From positions 1-64,000 of the forward strand of contig NZ_PZJX01000058.1 in assembly GCF_003034915.1 (NCBI RefSeq): DNA of 64,000 nt, read 5' to 3'. The notes under the pieces are model-generated. The model was not told the DNA's origin. It ran no database searches and saw only the letters and a list, made by a program, of their open reading frames with translations. This stretch comes from Mesorhizobium helmanticense (GTDB lineage: Bacteria > Pseudomonadota > Alphaproteobacteria > Rhizobiales > Rhizobiaceae). Shown here one piece after another: positions 1 through 9,101 of the stretch. How positions within the stretch are numbered: position 1 is the stretch's first letter; each line of letters begins with the position of its first letter. Position numbers and translations under genes: made by a program.

Positions 1-1001
1 GCGGGCGCAGGGGCGGCTTCCGGCGCGGCTGGCGCTGGCGCATTGGCCGCAGGAGCATTGGCGACGGGCGCCTCGCCAGCGGGGGCCGCGGGTACGGCTG
101 GCGGCGGCGTGGTCAATGCCGCGACGGATTCGCCCTCGCCGATGCCGGTGTGCCCTGCCGCGGGGCCGGGATCGACCTCGCCGCCCTCGGGCGTCAGGCG
201 CTGGGTGAACTTGGCGCTTTCGGCGGCGTCGTTGGCGGCCGGTGTGGCCGGCGCCGTTGCCGCGGCATCGGTTGCCGGCTTGGCCGGAGCCGGCTTCACC
301 AGCGGTTCGGTGGTCGCGACCTTGGTGTCGCTGAGGCCCAGCATATCGCTGAACGCATCCTTGTTCAGCCAGATGCCATAGCCGCCACCGGCGACGACGA
401 GCAAGCCGACGACTGCGGCGATCAGGCCACCATAGCCGCGCTTGCGCTCGACAGGGCGCAAGCGCGGGAAAGTGTCCGCCGCCGGCTCTTCGTCATTGGA
501 AAAGGCGTCGCTCCTGAAGCCATCCTTCCTGGACGCATCGTTCCTGTCGACCGCCTCTTGAAAATCTTTGCCCGAGGGCGCCGGATCGACGCGGTTTGGG
601 GGAAGAGGAGCGGGCTGCGGTTTTTGCCAGTTAGGCGCAGGTGTGTTCGGCGCCGTCTTGGCGGCGGGCGCGGGCTGCCATGCCGGTTCGGCCTTTGCCG
701 GTTGCCGGACATGGCTGGATTGGTTCTTGTTGCGGTCGATGGAGGAGAAGATGTCTTCCAGTTCGGCCAGCGGATCGGACGCCGGCGCAGGCTTGACATA
801 CTCCCGCTCGATGCTTTCGATGGCGTCTTCAAGGATACGCTTGTGCTGGGCAATAGCCGAAGGCGTCAGCGGCGGCATACGCTCGGCAAGCTTGGCCGCG
901 ATGGTGGAACGAGCCTTGTCATAGACTCTCGCGCGTATCTCCGGCGTCGGGTCAACGATGCCGGCGAGTGTCTTTTTCAGAGGACTAACGAAATCTGCCA
1001 T
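1..1001 (-). CDS. Membrane-anchored Ala/Pro-rich protein, C-terminus beyond the window
   Basis: The minus-strand frame is open from an ATG at 1001 (protein begins MADFVSPLKKTLAG) to the window edge, at least 333 codons. Residues 1-80 look folded and helical (ending near LAELEDIFSSID). About 110 residues rich in Pro, Ala, Asn and Asp follow, then a basic stretch (VERKRGYGG), one transmembrane segment (GLIAAVVGLLVVAGGGYGIW) and a long Ala/Pro/Thr-rich region that continues past the edge. One helix after a basic patch suggests a cytoplasmic N-terminus and an export of the disordered C-terminal part, a bitopic layout; this is inference. It lies just downstream of purA on the same strand, 73 bases away. 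I do not recognise the family. The rival plus-strand frames here are GC-codon shadows. Confidence 0.75.
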   Translation of the reverse strand, partial: MADFVSPLKKTLAGIVDPTPEIRARVYDKARSTIAAKLAERMPPLTPSAIAQHKRILEDAIESIEREYVKPAPASDPLAELEDIFSSIDRNKNQSSHVRQPAKAEPAWQPAPAAKTAPNTPAPNWQKPQPAPLPPNRVDPAPSGKDFQEAVDRNDASRKDGFRSDAFSNDEEPAADTFPRLRPVERKRGYGGLIAAVVGLLVVAGGGYGIWLNKDAFSDMLGLSDTKVATTEPLVKPAPAKPATDAAATAPATPAANDAAESAKFTQRLTPEGGEVDPGPAAGHTGIGEGESVAALTTPPPAVPAAPAGEAPVANAPAANAPAPAAPEAAPAP

Positions 1002-1074
1002 ACTTCAGTCGACCTGCATTCTGTTCCTGGGCCGGCCCCCGCAAATCAGCCGCGATGCCCGGAAGGCTGAGAAA

Positions 1075-2373
<1,299 letters not shown>

Positions 2374-2431
2374 GTTTCATTCCCTTGAGACGCCGCTCGA
2401 TGCGGCTTGAATGGTTCGAGACGACAGGCCT

Positions 2432-2548
2432 CTACCGCATCCGCCGGAAAATCGGAATCGATTTCCCGAAATCGATGCGAAGGTTCAAAGCCTTGAGACG
2501 CGTACTTTGTGCATCCAATTGGACGCATGTCGCTCTATAGCGTCTAGA
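2432..2548. repeat. Dispersed palindromic repeat (family B, REP-like)
   Basis: The stretch contains a palindromic part (GGAAAATCGGAATCGATTTCC) followed by a second half carrying GCGTACTTTGTGCATCC / GGACGCATGTCGC, ending TCTAGAGC. The same two-part plan recurs at 28028-28129 and, in fragments, at 46918-47025. It lies in the non-coding gap upstream of purA. I read it as a divergent copy of a rhizobial extragenic palindromic family. Confidence 0.5.
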
Positions 2549-2644
2549 GCAGGCTGACGCGACCATTCTTTGCCGCTGAAAACGCCTTGAGGCACAACAA
2601 TTTTCAGCTTTGCCATCATTTACTTGGGCAGACCGTGGCAATAA

Positions 2645-2749
2645 TGCATGTCGCGCAAAAGTGCGCAGCGGTTTTGCGACAAACGACATGCACAAAACAA
2701 GAGCTTAAAGCGCGTCGCATGAACCTGTTCAAACGCGACGCGCTTTAAG
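2645..2749. repeat. Dispersed palindromic repeat (family A), copy 1, full length
   Basis: This copy has two modules. The first is a stem flanked by GCATGTCG and CGACATGC with the core CAAAAGTGCGCAGCGGTTTTG. The second is a hairpin between AAAGCGCGTCGC and GCGACGCGCTTT around a TGAACCTGTTC centre. Copies or fragments occur at 7900, 15795, 22435, 31861 and 34440. All are intergenic. It occupies most of the gap between purA and the EamA transporter, and its second hairpin could act as a divergent transcription barrier. Confidence 0.8.
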
Positions 2750-2794
2750 GCCGGCGCAAACCCTCAAACCCCTCCACCGGCCGGACCTTCAGCC

Positions 2795-3685
2795 ATGCAT
2801 CGAAGCGCCTATCTCTTCCTGCTGATCACCACCTTGCTGTGGGGTGGCAACTCCGTGGCCGGCAAGCTGGCGGTCGATCATGTTTCGCCGATGACGCTGG
2901 TCTTCCTACGCTGGGTGCTGGCCGTTCTGATCATGCTGCCGATCGGCTGGCGCGCACTGCGCCAGGACTGGCCCTTGGTGCGCAGGCACTGGCTGATACT
3001 GGCGGCGCTGGGCGCCAGCGGTTTCACCTTCTTCAACGCGATCTTTTACACGGCCCTCAACTACACCACGGCTATCAACGTCTCGATCGAACAGGCGGCG
3101 ATGCCGATCCTGATCATCGTCGCCAATTTCATATTTTTTCGCCTGCGCGTGAATTGGGCCCAGATTGTTGGCGTGGTGCTGACCATCGCCGGCGTGATCC
3201 TCACCGCCTGCCACGGCGATCCTCGACGACTGCTGACGCTGGAGCTCAATTTCGGCGATGCGATCATGCTGGTCGCCGTGGTTCTCTACAGCGGCTATTC
3301 GGTCGGGTTGCGATTGAAACCGGCCATGCGCTGGCAGAGCCTGATACTGGCGCTGTCGATTGCGGCCCTCGTCACGTCGCTGCCTTTCTTCCTGTGGGAA
3401 ATCGCCGCCGGCAAGGTCATCGTGCCTGATGCCCGCGGCTGGGCGGTTACACTCTACACTGCCATCGGCGCCTCGATCGTCTCGCAGATCTTCTACATCA
3501 GAGGCAACGAATTGATCGGCGCCAACCGGGCCGGCCTGTTCATCAACCTGGTGCCGATCTTCGGCACGCTGCTTTCGGTGCTGATCGTCGGTGAGACGTT
3601 CCACCTTTATCAGGCCCTGGCGCTCGTACTGGTGCTCGGCGGCATCAGCCTGGCCGAATACAAGGGGAGGAAGATGGCGATATAG
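2795..3685 (+). CDS. EamA/DMT-family transporter
   Basis: This is a ten-helix inner-membrane protein of the drug/metabolite transporter superfamily, 296 residues, the usual length for two tandem EamA domains. The first domain starts at once (LFLLITTLLWGGNSVAGKLAVDHVSP), with the characteristic FLRW after helix 2. The second begins near residue 148 (DAIMLVAVVLYSGYSV) and ends with PIFGTLLSVLIVGETFHLYQ and a basic tail EYKGRKMAI. Members export small metabolites; the substrate cannot be read from sequence. It is transcribed alone, on the opposite strand to both neighbours. Confidence 0.93.
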   Translation: MHRSAYLFLLITTLLWGGNSVAGKLAVDHVSPMTLVFLRWVLAVLIMLPIGWRALRQDWPLVRRHWLILAALGASGFTFFNAIFYTALNYTTAINVSIEQAAMPILIIVANFIFFRLRVNWAQIVGVVLTIAGVILTACHGDPRRLLTLELNFGDAIMLVAVVLYSGYSVGLRLKPAMRWQSLILALSIAALVTSLPFFLWEIAAGKVIVPDARGWAVTLYTAIGASIVSQIFYIRGNELIGANRAGLFINLVPIFGTLLSVLIVGETFHLYQALALVLVLGGISLAEYKGRKMAI

Positions 3686-3874
3686 CCGGCCTATGCCCAC
3701 GGTTAAGGATCGGGCAAACCACAGCCCGTCGTTGCCCTCATGGTGAACCAAACCCTTACAGTGACGCGCGCACCGGCCGCACAAGCCGCGCCCGCCACGG
3801 CCGCACAAGCCGCAGTGCAACATCGCCCCCGGCTTCCCCTGCAGGTAACGACAATCAGGCAATTATAGCGAACC

Positions 3875-3904
3875 GCTCCGCGCGCCTCCCAAGGCACGCG
3901 GAGC
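3875..3904. terminator. Hairpin between convergent EamA and serA, possible terminator
   Basis: GCTCCGCG and CGCGGAGC form an 8-bp stem around a 14-base loop in the gap between the convergently transcribed EamA gene and serA. There is no run of T on either side, so an intrinsic terminator is only possible. Confidence 0.4.
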
Positions 3905-3956
3905 TGCTATGATGCGCTGTTCCAAACGCGATCGACTGGAAACTTCTGACCTCGTC

Positions 3957-5558
3957 TCAAGCAATACCCACATCGAAATGCAGCCTCTTGGCCGAGTCGA
4001 TCGATTTGTGCGAACGCACCTGCTCCAGCACGTTTTCCGGGAACGGCGCATCGAGATAGAGCAGTGCGATCGCATCGCCGCCCGGCCGGTTGCGGCCGAG
4101 CTGGAAGTTGGCGATGTTGACGCCGTTCTCGCCGCACACCGTGCCGAGCAGGCCGATGATGCCGGGTGCGTCGGCATTGGTCGTGTAGAGCATATGCTGG
4201 CCGACCTCGGCATCGAGATTGATGCCCTTGATCTGGATGAAGCGCGGCTTGCCGTCCGAAAAGCAGGTGCCGGCGATCGAGCGCGTCATGTGCTCGGTCT
4301 TGACCGTCAGCTTGATATAGCCGTCGAACACGCCCGATTTGTCGCGCTTGACCTCGGCGACGATAATGCCGCGCTCCTTCACCATGATCGGCGCCGAGAC
4401 CATGTTGACGTCGGAGACCTGCGGCCGGATCAGCCCGGCAAGCGCGGCGCTGATCAGGGCGCGTGTGTTCATCGTCGCGGTGGAACCATCGAACAGGATC
4501 TCGACCTCCTTGATCGGATCCTCGGTAACCTGGCCGACAAAAGCCCCGAGCACCTCGGCCAGCTTGACGAAAGGTTTGAGCCGCGGTGCTTCCTCGGCGG
4601 TGATCGAGGGCATGTTGATGGCGTTGGAGACGGCGCCCTTGATCAGATAGTCGGCCATCTGCTCGGCGACCTGGAGGGCGACATTTTCCTGCGCCTCGGT
4701 TGTCGAGGCGCCGAGATGCGGCGTCGCCACCACATTCTCCATGCCGAACAGTTCGTTGTTCTCTGCCGGCTCGACCTCGAACACATCGATGCCGGCGCCA
4801 GCCACCTTGCCGCTCTTCAGCGCCGCGATCAGGTCGGCCTCGACTATCAGCCCGCCACGGGCGCAGTTGATGATGCGCACGCCGGGCTTCATCTTGGCGA
4901 TGGCGGCTGCGTCGATGATATTGCGCGTCTTGTCGGTCAGCGGCGTGTGCAGGGTGATGAAGTCGGCGCGGGCGAACAATTCGTCCAGCTCGACCTTTTC
5001 AACGCCGAGCTCTTCGGCACGGCTGTCCGACAGGAACGGGTCGAAGGCGATGACGTGCATCTTCAACCCGACACCGCGCGTGGCGACGATCGAGCCGATA
5101 TTGCCGCAGCCGATGACGCCCAGCGTCTTGCCGGTGATCTCGATGCCCATGAAGCGGTTCTTTTCCCATTTGCCGGCATGGGTCGAGGCATTGGCTTCCG
5201 GTATCTGGCGGGCCAGTGCGAAGATCATGGCAACGGCATGTTCCGCCGTGGTGATCGAATTGCCGAAGGGCGTGTTCATCACGATGATGCCCTTGCGGCT
5301 CGCCGCCGGGATGTCGACATTGTCGACGCCGATGCCGGCGCGGCCGACCACCTTGAGCCTGGTGGCGGCATTGATCAGCTTTTCGGTGACCTTCGTCGCC
5401 GAACGAATGGCGAGGCCGTCATACTGGCCGATCACTTCGAGCAGCTTTTCCTTGTCCTTGCCGAGATCCGGCAAATAGTCGACCTCGATGCCGCGGTCCT
5501 TGAATATCTGCACGGCGGTGGTGGAGAGTTTGTCTGAGACGAGAACGCGGGGCGCCAT
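3957..5558 (-). CDS. serA: D-3-phosphoglycerate dehydrogenase
   Basis: SerA oxidises 3-phosphoglycerate to 3-phosphohydroxypyruvate with NAD+, the first step of serine synthesis. The 533-residue form is the long type with an intervening domain and a C-terminal ACT domain. The NAD-binding loop is LGVIGCGNIGS near residue 147. The catalytic region includes ARGG, the Asp/Glu pair IDVFEVEPA and the His of ATPHLGAST. The ACT domain is seen at GIIGLLGTVCGENGVNIANF and may bind serine for feedback. The frame is open further upstream, but I chose the ATG at 5558 (MAPRVLVSDKLS) because AAGGAGG lies at the right distance before it and the family N-terminus starts there. It is 68 bases downstream of serC, an operon. 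Confidence 0.97.
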   Translation of the reverse strand: MAPRVLVSDKLSTTAVQIFKDRGIEVDYLPDLGKDKEKLLEVIGQYDGLAIRSATKVTEKLINAATRLKVVGRAGIGVDNVDIPAASRKGIIVMNTPFGNSITTAEHAVAMIFALARQIPEANASTHAGKWEKNRFMGIEITGKTLGVIGCGNIGSIVATRGVGLKMHVIAFDPFLSDSRAEELGVEKVELDELFARADFITLHTPLTDKTRNIIDAAAIAKMKPGVRIINCARGGLIVEADLIAALKSGKVAGAGIDVFEVEPAENNELFGMENVVATPHLGASTTEAQENVALQVAEQMADYLIKGAVSNAINMPSITAEEAPRLKPFVKLAEVLGAFVGQVTEDPIKEVEILFDGSTATMNTRALISAALAGLIRPQVSDVNMVSAPIMVKERGIIVAEVKRDKSGVFDGYIKLTVKTEHMTRSIAGTCFSDGKPRFIQIKGINLDAEVGQHMLYTTNADAPGIIGLLGTVCGENGVNIANFQLGRNRPGGDAIALLYLDAPFPENVLEQVRSHKSIDSAKRLHFDVGIA

Positions 5559-5597
5559 GGCGGCCTCCTTCAAATAGGATTGATCCGTTTGGGAATG

Positions 5598-5616
5598 GGC
5601 GGCCCCGAGGGCCGCC
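5598..5616 (-). promoter_or_regulatory. Intercistronic hairpin between serC and serA
   Basis: GGCGGCC and GGCCGCC form a 7-bp GC stem with a short loop immediately after the serC stop codon. No T-run follows on the minus strand, so it more likely stabilises or attenuates the serC-serA message than fully terminates it. That role is inference. Confidence 0.45.
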
Positions 5617-5626
5617 ACAGGAAAAC

Positions 5627-6802
5627 TCAGGCGGCCGCCTTGAGCGACGCCTTCTGCTGGGCGAATGCCCAGTCTAGCCAAGGCAGCAGTGCCTCAACGT
5701 CGGAGGTTTCGACCGTCGCCCCGCACCATATGCGCAGGCCGGGCGGCGCGTCGCGATAGGCGCCGATGTCGTAGGCGACGCCCTCCTTGTCGAGCGCGGA
5801 GACCAGCCCCTTGGCGAAGGCCGCCTGCCTGTCGGCGTCGAGGGCTGCAACTTGCCGGTCGGTGAAGGAAAGGCAGACGGATGTGTTCGACCGCGTCGCC
5901 GGGTCGACGGCGAGATGGCCTAGCCACGAGGACTTGTCGACGAAGCCGTCGATAACGGCGGCATTGGCATCGGCGCGGGCAATCAGTGCATCGAAACCGC
6001 CGATAGACTTCGCCCAATGGAGCGCATCGAGATAATCCTCCACGCATAGCATCGACGGTGTGTTGATGGTCTCGCCCTTGAAGATGCCTTCGATGAGCTT
6101 GCCGCCCGAGGTGAGGCGGAAGATTTTTGGCAGCGGCCAGGCCGGCTTGTAGCTCTCCAGCCGCTCGACGGCGCGCGGGCTGAGGATCAGCATGCCGTGT
6201 GCGCCCTCGCCGCCCAGCACTTTCTGCCAGGAGAAGGTGACGACATCCAGCTTCCTGAAATCGAGCCTTTGTGCAAACGCCGCAGAGGTCGCATCGCAGA
6301 TGGTCAGACCTTTGCGAGCGGCCGGAATGAAATCGCCATTGGCAACGCGCACGCCTGAGGTCGTGCCGTTCCAGGTGAAGACCACATCGCGGTCGAAATC
6401 GATCTTCGTAAGGTCGGGCAGCACGCCGTAGTCGGCTTCAATCTTGCGCACGTCGGCGAGCTTCAGCTGCTTGACCACATCGGTGATCCAGCCGGAGCCG
6501 AAGCTTTCCCAGGCGACCATGTCGACGCCGCGCTCGCCGAGCAGCGACCACAGCGCCATCTCGACCGCGCCGGTGTCCGACGCCGGCACGATGCCGATGC
6601 GATAATCAGCCGGAACCTGAAGGATCTCGCGCGTCAGCTCGATCGCCTGTTCGAGCTTGGCCTTGCCGACCTTGGCGCGATGGGAGCGTCCAAGCGCGGC
6701 ATTGCTCAGCGCCTCGACCGACCAGCCGGGGCGTTTTGCGCAGGGACCTGAGGAAAAATTGGGGTTCGCCGGACGGAGTCCGGGCTTCGTATGCGTCGTC
6801 AT
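5627..6802 (-). CDS. serC: Phosphoserine aminotransferase
   Basis: SerC transfers the amino group of glutamate to 3-phosphohydroxypyruvate, giving phosphoserine, using pyridoxal phosphate. The 391-residue protein is the alphaproteobacterial type, starting [21 protein letters not shown]. The PLP lysine lies in [15 protein letters not shown] near residue 200. Substrate and cofactor contacts are suggested by [18 protein letters not shown] and the [10 protein letters not shown] stretch. The ATG at 6802 follows GGAAGGA, which lies within a small upstream hairpin (see the serC motif). It is first in the serC-serA operon. Confidence 0.97.
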   Translation of the reverse strand: MTTHTKPGLRPANPNFSSGPCAKRPGWSVEALSNAALGRSHRAKVGKAKLEQAIELTREILQVPADYRIGIVPASDTGAVEMALWSLLGERGVDMVAWESFGSGWITDVVKQLKLADVRKIEADYGVLPDLTKIDFDRDVVFTWNGTTSGVRVANGDFIPAARKGLTICDATSAAFAQRLDFRKLDVVTFSWQKVLGGEGAHGMLILSPRAVERLESYKPAWPLPKIFRLTSGGKLIEGIFKGETINTPSMLCVEDYLDALHWAKSIGGFDALIARADANAAVIDGFVDKSSWLGHLAVDPATRSNTSVCLSFTDRQVAALDADRQAAFAKGLVSALDKEGVAYDIGAYRDAPPGLRIWCGATVETSDVEALLPWLDWAFAQQKASLKAAA

Positions 6803-6804
6803 CG

Positions 6805-6865
6805 TGGTCTATCCTTCCAGATAGTGGCCCCTCGTTGGGGAGGGGTGGCCCACGGACGGCGATAT
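6805..6865 (-). ncRNA. serC RNA motif (5' leader element of serC)
   Basis: The minus-strand leader of serC carries two compact hairpins directly before the ATG. One is CCCCTC/GAGGGG (6828-6845) and the other is CTATC/GATAG (6809-6824), whose loop holds the Shine-Dalgarno GGAAGG. An alphaproteobacterial structured leader called the serC motif is known upstream of serC. Position, two-hairpin form and sequestered ribosome site agree with my memory of it. No ligand is known to me, and the limits are approximate. Confidence 0.65.
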
Positions 6866-6956
6866 GCGTTCAGGTTTCCGGCGTCAAGAGGAAAGTTTTT
6901 GTCGCTGCCGGGATACCGGCGATCTGTGATCAGGATGTCGTGACTTTAAACGCAAA

Positions 6957-6978
6957 CGGCGGACCAGGAGATCCGCCG
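6957..6978 (-). terminator. Terminator of the first Omp25-like gene
   Basis: CGGCGGA and TCCGCCG form a 7-bp stem with an 8-base loop, followed on the minus strand by TTTGCGTTT. It lies 28 bases after the stop of the Omp25-like gene at 7006. Confidence 0.65.
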
Positions 6979-7005
6979 TCGGTGCTTTCATGCATACCGA
7001 GCCTG

Positions 7006-7770
7006 CTACCAGAGATCGTAGCGCAGCCCGAGCTTGACCTGATGGTTGCTGATCCCTTTTTGAACAGGGAACGAATTCAGGCTCGCGGCAGTGATGTATT
7101 CGGCATCGGGAGCGGAAAAATACTGGTAGCCCAGATCGACCTGCACATTCTTTGAAACCTGATAGGCAAGGCCCGCATTCAACGTATAGGCCACAGAATA
7201 TTTCGCCTTGGAGCTATGCTGGTCAAAATCATCCGTGTCGTCGCCATTGTCGGTAAAATAGCTCGCCGAGAGATCGTATTTGCTTCGAACGACGCCGATG
7301 CCTGCGCCGATATAAGGCGTAATGCCGACATATGTGCCGAGATCGACATAGCCGTTGAGTATGCCCGAGATCGCATTGTTCTTGAGGTTTCCAGACGCCA
7401 CGGTCGGCTCTGCCGCCGTCGCCGAATCGTCATAGCTGAAGCTGAACTTGTTGCCGGGCAGATAGCCGAGGTTGATATCGGCGCGGAGGTAATCATTGAA
7501 ATGATATCCGAAGCCGATGCTCGCGAAATACGCGTCTTCGCTCTCGCTCTCGCTGGCGGGGGTGAAGGCGAAATCCTGATCCTCGAAGCTCGTTTGCGGC
7601 AGGTAGGAGACATCGCCGCGCAGATACCATCCGGAGCCGACCTCGACCGGCACATAGTCAGGCGCCTGGTCGACATAGACAGGCGGATCGTAGTCGGCGC
7701 CGAGCGCCTGCGACAGCGGCGTAAGCATGATTGCGGCGAGCGCCAGCGCTATGCGCGTTTTCAATGTCAT
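7006..7770 (-). CDS. Omp25-type outer-membrane beta-barrel protein
   Basis: A signal peptide (basic MTLKTR, hydrophobic core, cleavage near SQALGA-D) is followed by mature DYDPPVYVDQAPDYVPVE, a Pro/acidic start typical of rhizobial and Brucella Omp25/Omp31 proteins. Alternating amphipathic strands follow (GWYLRGDVSY, GFGYHFNDYLRADINLGY, TPYIGAGIGV, GLAYQVSKNVQVDLGYQYF). The protein ends in an aromatic residue, HQVKLGLRYDLW, the C-terminal barrel signal for the Bam machinery. At 254 residues an eight-stranded barrel is expected. It is a structural envelope protein with no enzymatic motif. A CtrA box and CtrA half-sites lie upstream. The neighbour at 8050 is a paralogue of similar plan. Confidence 0.9.
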   Translation of the reverse strand: MTLKTRIALALAAIMLTPLSQALGADYDPPVYVDQAPDYVPVEVGSGWYLRGDVSYLPQTSFEDQDFAFTPASESESEDAYFASIGFGYHFNDYLRADINLGYLPGNKFSFSYDDSATAAEPTVASGNLKNNAISGILNGYVDLGTYVGITPYIGAGIGVVRSKYDLSASYFTDNGDDTDDFDQHSSKAKYSVAYTLNAGLAYQVSKNVQVDLGYQYFSAPDAEYITAASLNSFPVQKGISNHQVKLGLRYDLW

Positions 7771-7821
7771 GGTCCCCGACTCCCGAACTTGGCGCCTTTC
7801 GCAAGCGCCATCTCAGGAGGC

Positions 7822-7854
7822 ATTGTTAACCATAGTGGTTAAGTGGCAGTTAAG
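7822..7854 (-). promoter_or_regulatory. CtrA box upstream of the first Omp25-like gene
   Basis: On the minus strand TTAA-CTGCCAC-TTAAC (7853 to 7838) is an exact match to the CtrA consensus TTAA-N7-TTAAC. Next to it TTAACCA-TAG-TGGTTAA (7826-7842) is a palindrome of two half-sites, one matching TTAACCAT. The box lies 69-83 bases upstream of the ATG, suiting a -35 element. A weak -10 candidate AACAAT lies at 7822-7827. Confidence 0.65.
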
Positions 7855-7899
7855 GATAACAGGGGGTTACCGAATTGATTTGAACGACTCTCGTCTTGT

Positions 7900-7946
7900 G
7901 GATGTCGCGCAAAAGTGTGCCGCGGTTTTGCGACAACGACATGCCA
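7900..7946. repeat. Dispersed palindromic repeat (family A), copy 2, first module only
   Basis: GATGTCGCGCAAAAGTGTG ... GCGGTTTTGCGACAACGACATGC reproduces the first module of the element at 2645. The second hairpin has decayed to a short remnant (GCTTAG). It lies between the two Omp25-like genes. Confidence 0.75.
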
Positions 7947-7997
7947 CGCGCTTCGCACAAGCTTAGATCGGCTCTCATCTGGAGCAGCCTAAACGAA

Positions 7998-8023
7998 AAC
8001 CGCCCGGCGCTGGCCGGGCGGTT
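7998..8023 (-). terminator. Terminator of the second Omp25-like gene
   Basis: AACCGCCCGG and CCGGGCGGTT form a perfect 10-bp stem with a 6-base loop, and TTTTCGTTT follows on the minus strand. It lies 27 bases past the stop of the gene at 8050. Confidence 0.85.
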
Positions 8024-8049
8024 CGGGGATGCTTGGCTTTCGAATGCGC

Positions 8050-8865
8050 TTACTTGGTGTAGACCGGCTCGGGTTCCGGTTCGTAGACAGCCTGCGGCGC
8101 GGCACACCCATTGTTACCGCCGAATTGATAGCGCAAACCGCCGCGCACCTCGTGCGTATTGAAGCCGCTATCGAAGCCTGGGCCGGAGCTGCTTACGTCA
8201 TACTCGAACATGCGGCCTCCCTGGATGTGGGAGAACCGGTAGCCTGCGTCGAGGATCACTTTGTCAGTCAGGCAGTAGGAAGCACCGGCCATCAGAGCGT
8301 AAGCGAACCGCCAGTTGGAGGTACCGGGGTTGAATTCGGTGGTATTCGGATCCCTGACATTGTCCCATTTCACGCGTGCGCCGCCGATGCCAGCGCCGAC
8401 ATAGGGGGTGATGCCCTGCCATGTGCCGATATCGACATAGGCGTTGGCGAGCAGCAACAAGGCGCTCATTTTCGACACCTCGGTCGACGTCGTCACGCCA
8501 TCTGTAGTTGCGCCATCGAAGTCCGAGTTGAACCAGTAGTCGGCGGTCAGATCCGTACGGAAATGATTGTTCATCTTGTAGCCGACACCACCGCCGATCG
8601 AAAATGCCCCTTTCAGATCGCCGCTGCTGAAACTGTTTGTGCCGGGTGGAGGTCCGTAGGTGATGTAGTCGGCGCCACGGAAATCCGACCAGTGATAATC
8701 GATGTCGCCACGAATATACCAGCCACCAACATCAGTCGGCTGTTCATAGACGGGCGCCGGCGCCTGCTCGACCACCGGCGGCTCCACGAAGTCGGCGGCT
8801 AACACCGGTCCGGCTACGCCCGCCAGCAGCGCGGCAAAGAGGGCCATTCTTGCTGTATTGAACAT
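8050..8865 (-). CDS. Omp25-type outer-membrane beta-barrel protein (second copy)
   Basis: This is a 271-residue porin-like barrel. The start at 8865 (MFNTARMALFAALLAGVAGPVLAADF) gives a clean signal peptide with cleavage after VLAA and has AGGGGTGA before it. The longer reading frame to 8943 would put a polar tail before the signal, so it is rejected. The mature start DFVEPPVVEQAPAPVYEQP matches the Omp25 family N-terminus, followed by GGWYIRGDIDYHWSDF, GVGYKMNNHFRTDLTADYWF, TPYVGAGIGGARV and HEVRGGLRYQFGG. A 15-20 residue Pro/Glu tail ending EPVYTK follows the last strand, which is unusual because the terminal aromatic is then not at the C-terminus. A perfect CtrA box sits upstream. Confidence 0.9.
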   Translation of the reverse strand: MFNTARMALFAALLAGVAGPVLAADFVEPPVVEQAPAPVYEQPTDVGGWYIRGDIDYHWSDFRGADYITYGPPPGTNSFSSGDLKGAFSIGGGVGYKMNNHFRTDLTADYWFNSDFDGATTDGVTTSTEVSKMSALLLLANAYVDIGTWQGITPYVGAGIGGARVKWDNVRDPNTTEFNPGTSNWRFAYALMAGASYCLTDKVILDAGYRFSHIQGGRMFEYDVSSSGPGFDSGFNTHEVRGGLRYQFGGNNGCAAPQAVYEPEPEPVYTK

Positions 8866-8929
8866 ACTTGTCACCCCTAAGAACCCTCGGAACGGCGAAT
8901 GCGTCCGGCTGCGGTTGATTTCAACGTGG

Positions 8930-8962
8930 ATAATGAATTGCAAAGGTTAAAAGGCATTTAAC
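8930..8962 (-). promoter_or_regulatory. CtrA box and -10 of the second Omp25-like gene
   Basis: TTAA-AAGGCAT-TTAAC (8947-8962, plus-strand reading) is an exact CtrA consensus site. On the minus strand CATTAT (8935-8930) lies about 22 bases from the box centre, the spacing expected when CtrA occupies the -35 region. Transcription would start near 8923, giving a leader of about 58 bases. An extra half-site TTAACC follows at 8971. Confidence 0.7.
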
Positions 8963-9047
8963 CCTATTGCTTAACCACGAATCTTTAGAATTCCAGGGAT
9001 TGGGGCATCCGTTGCTGCAGGTGGCGAACGCGCAAATCAAACGAAAA

Positions 9048-9069
9048 AGCCCGCCGGAGGGCGGGCTTT
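9048..9069 (-). terminator. Terminator of glmM
   Basis: AGCCCGCC and GGCGGGCT form an 8-bp stem with a short loop. On the minus strand TTTTTCG follows, a standard intrinsic terminator 33 bases after the glmM stop. Confidence 0.9.
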
Positions 9070-9101
9070 CGAGCTGACTTCAGTTCTGACAGGCGCAGGG
9101 A

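Noticed and set aside
3909-5537. A 542-codon plus-strand open frame opposite serA, and similar long frames opposite purA (958-2388), ftsH (12476-14029) and pyc (58852-60804)
   Set aside because: These are antisense shadows of GC-rich coding DNA. Their translations are Arg/Asp/Gly-rich without domains, while the opposite strands encode clear families.
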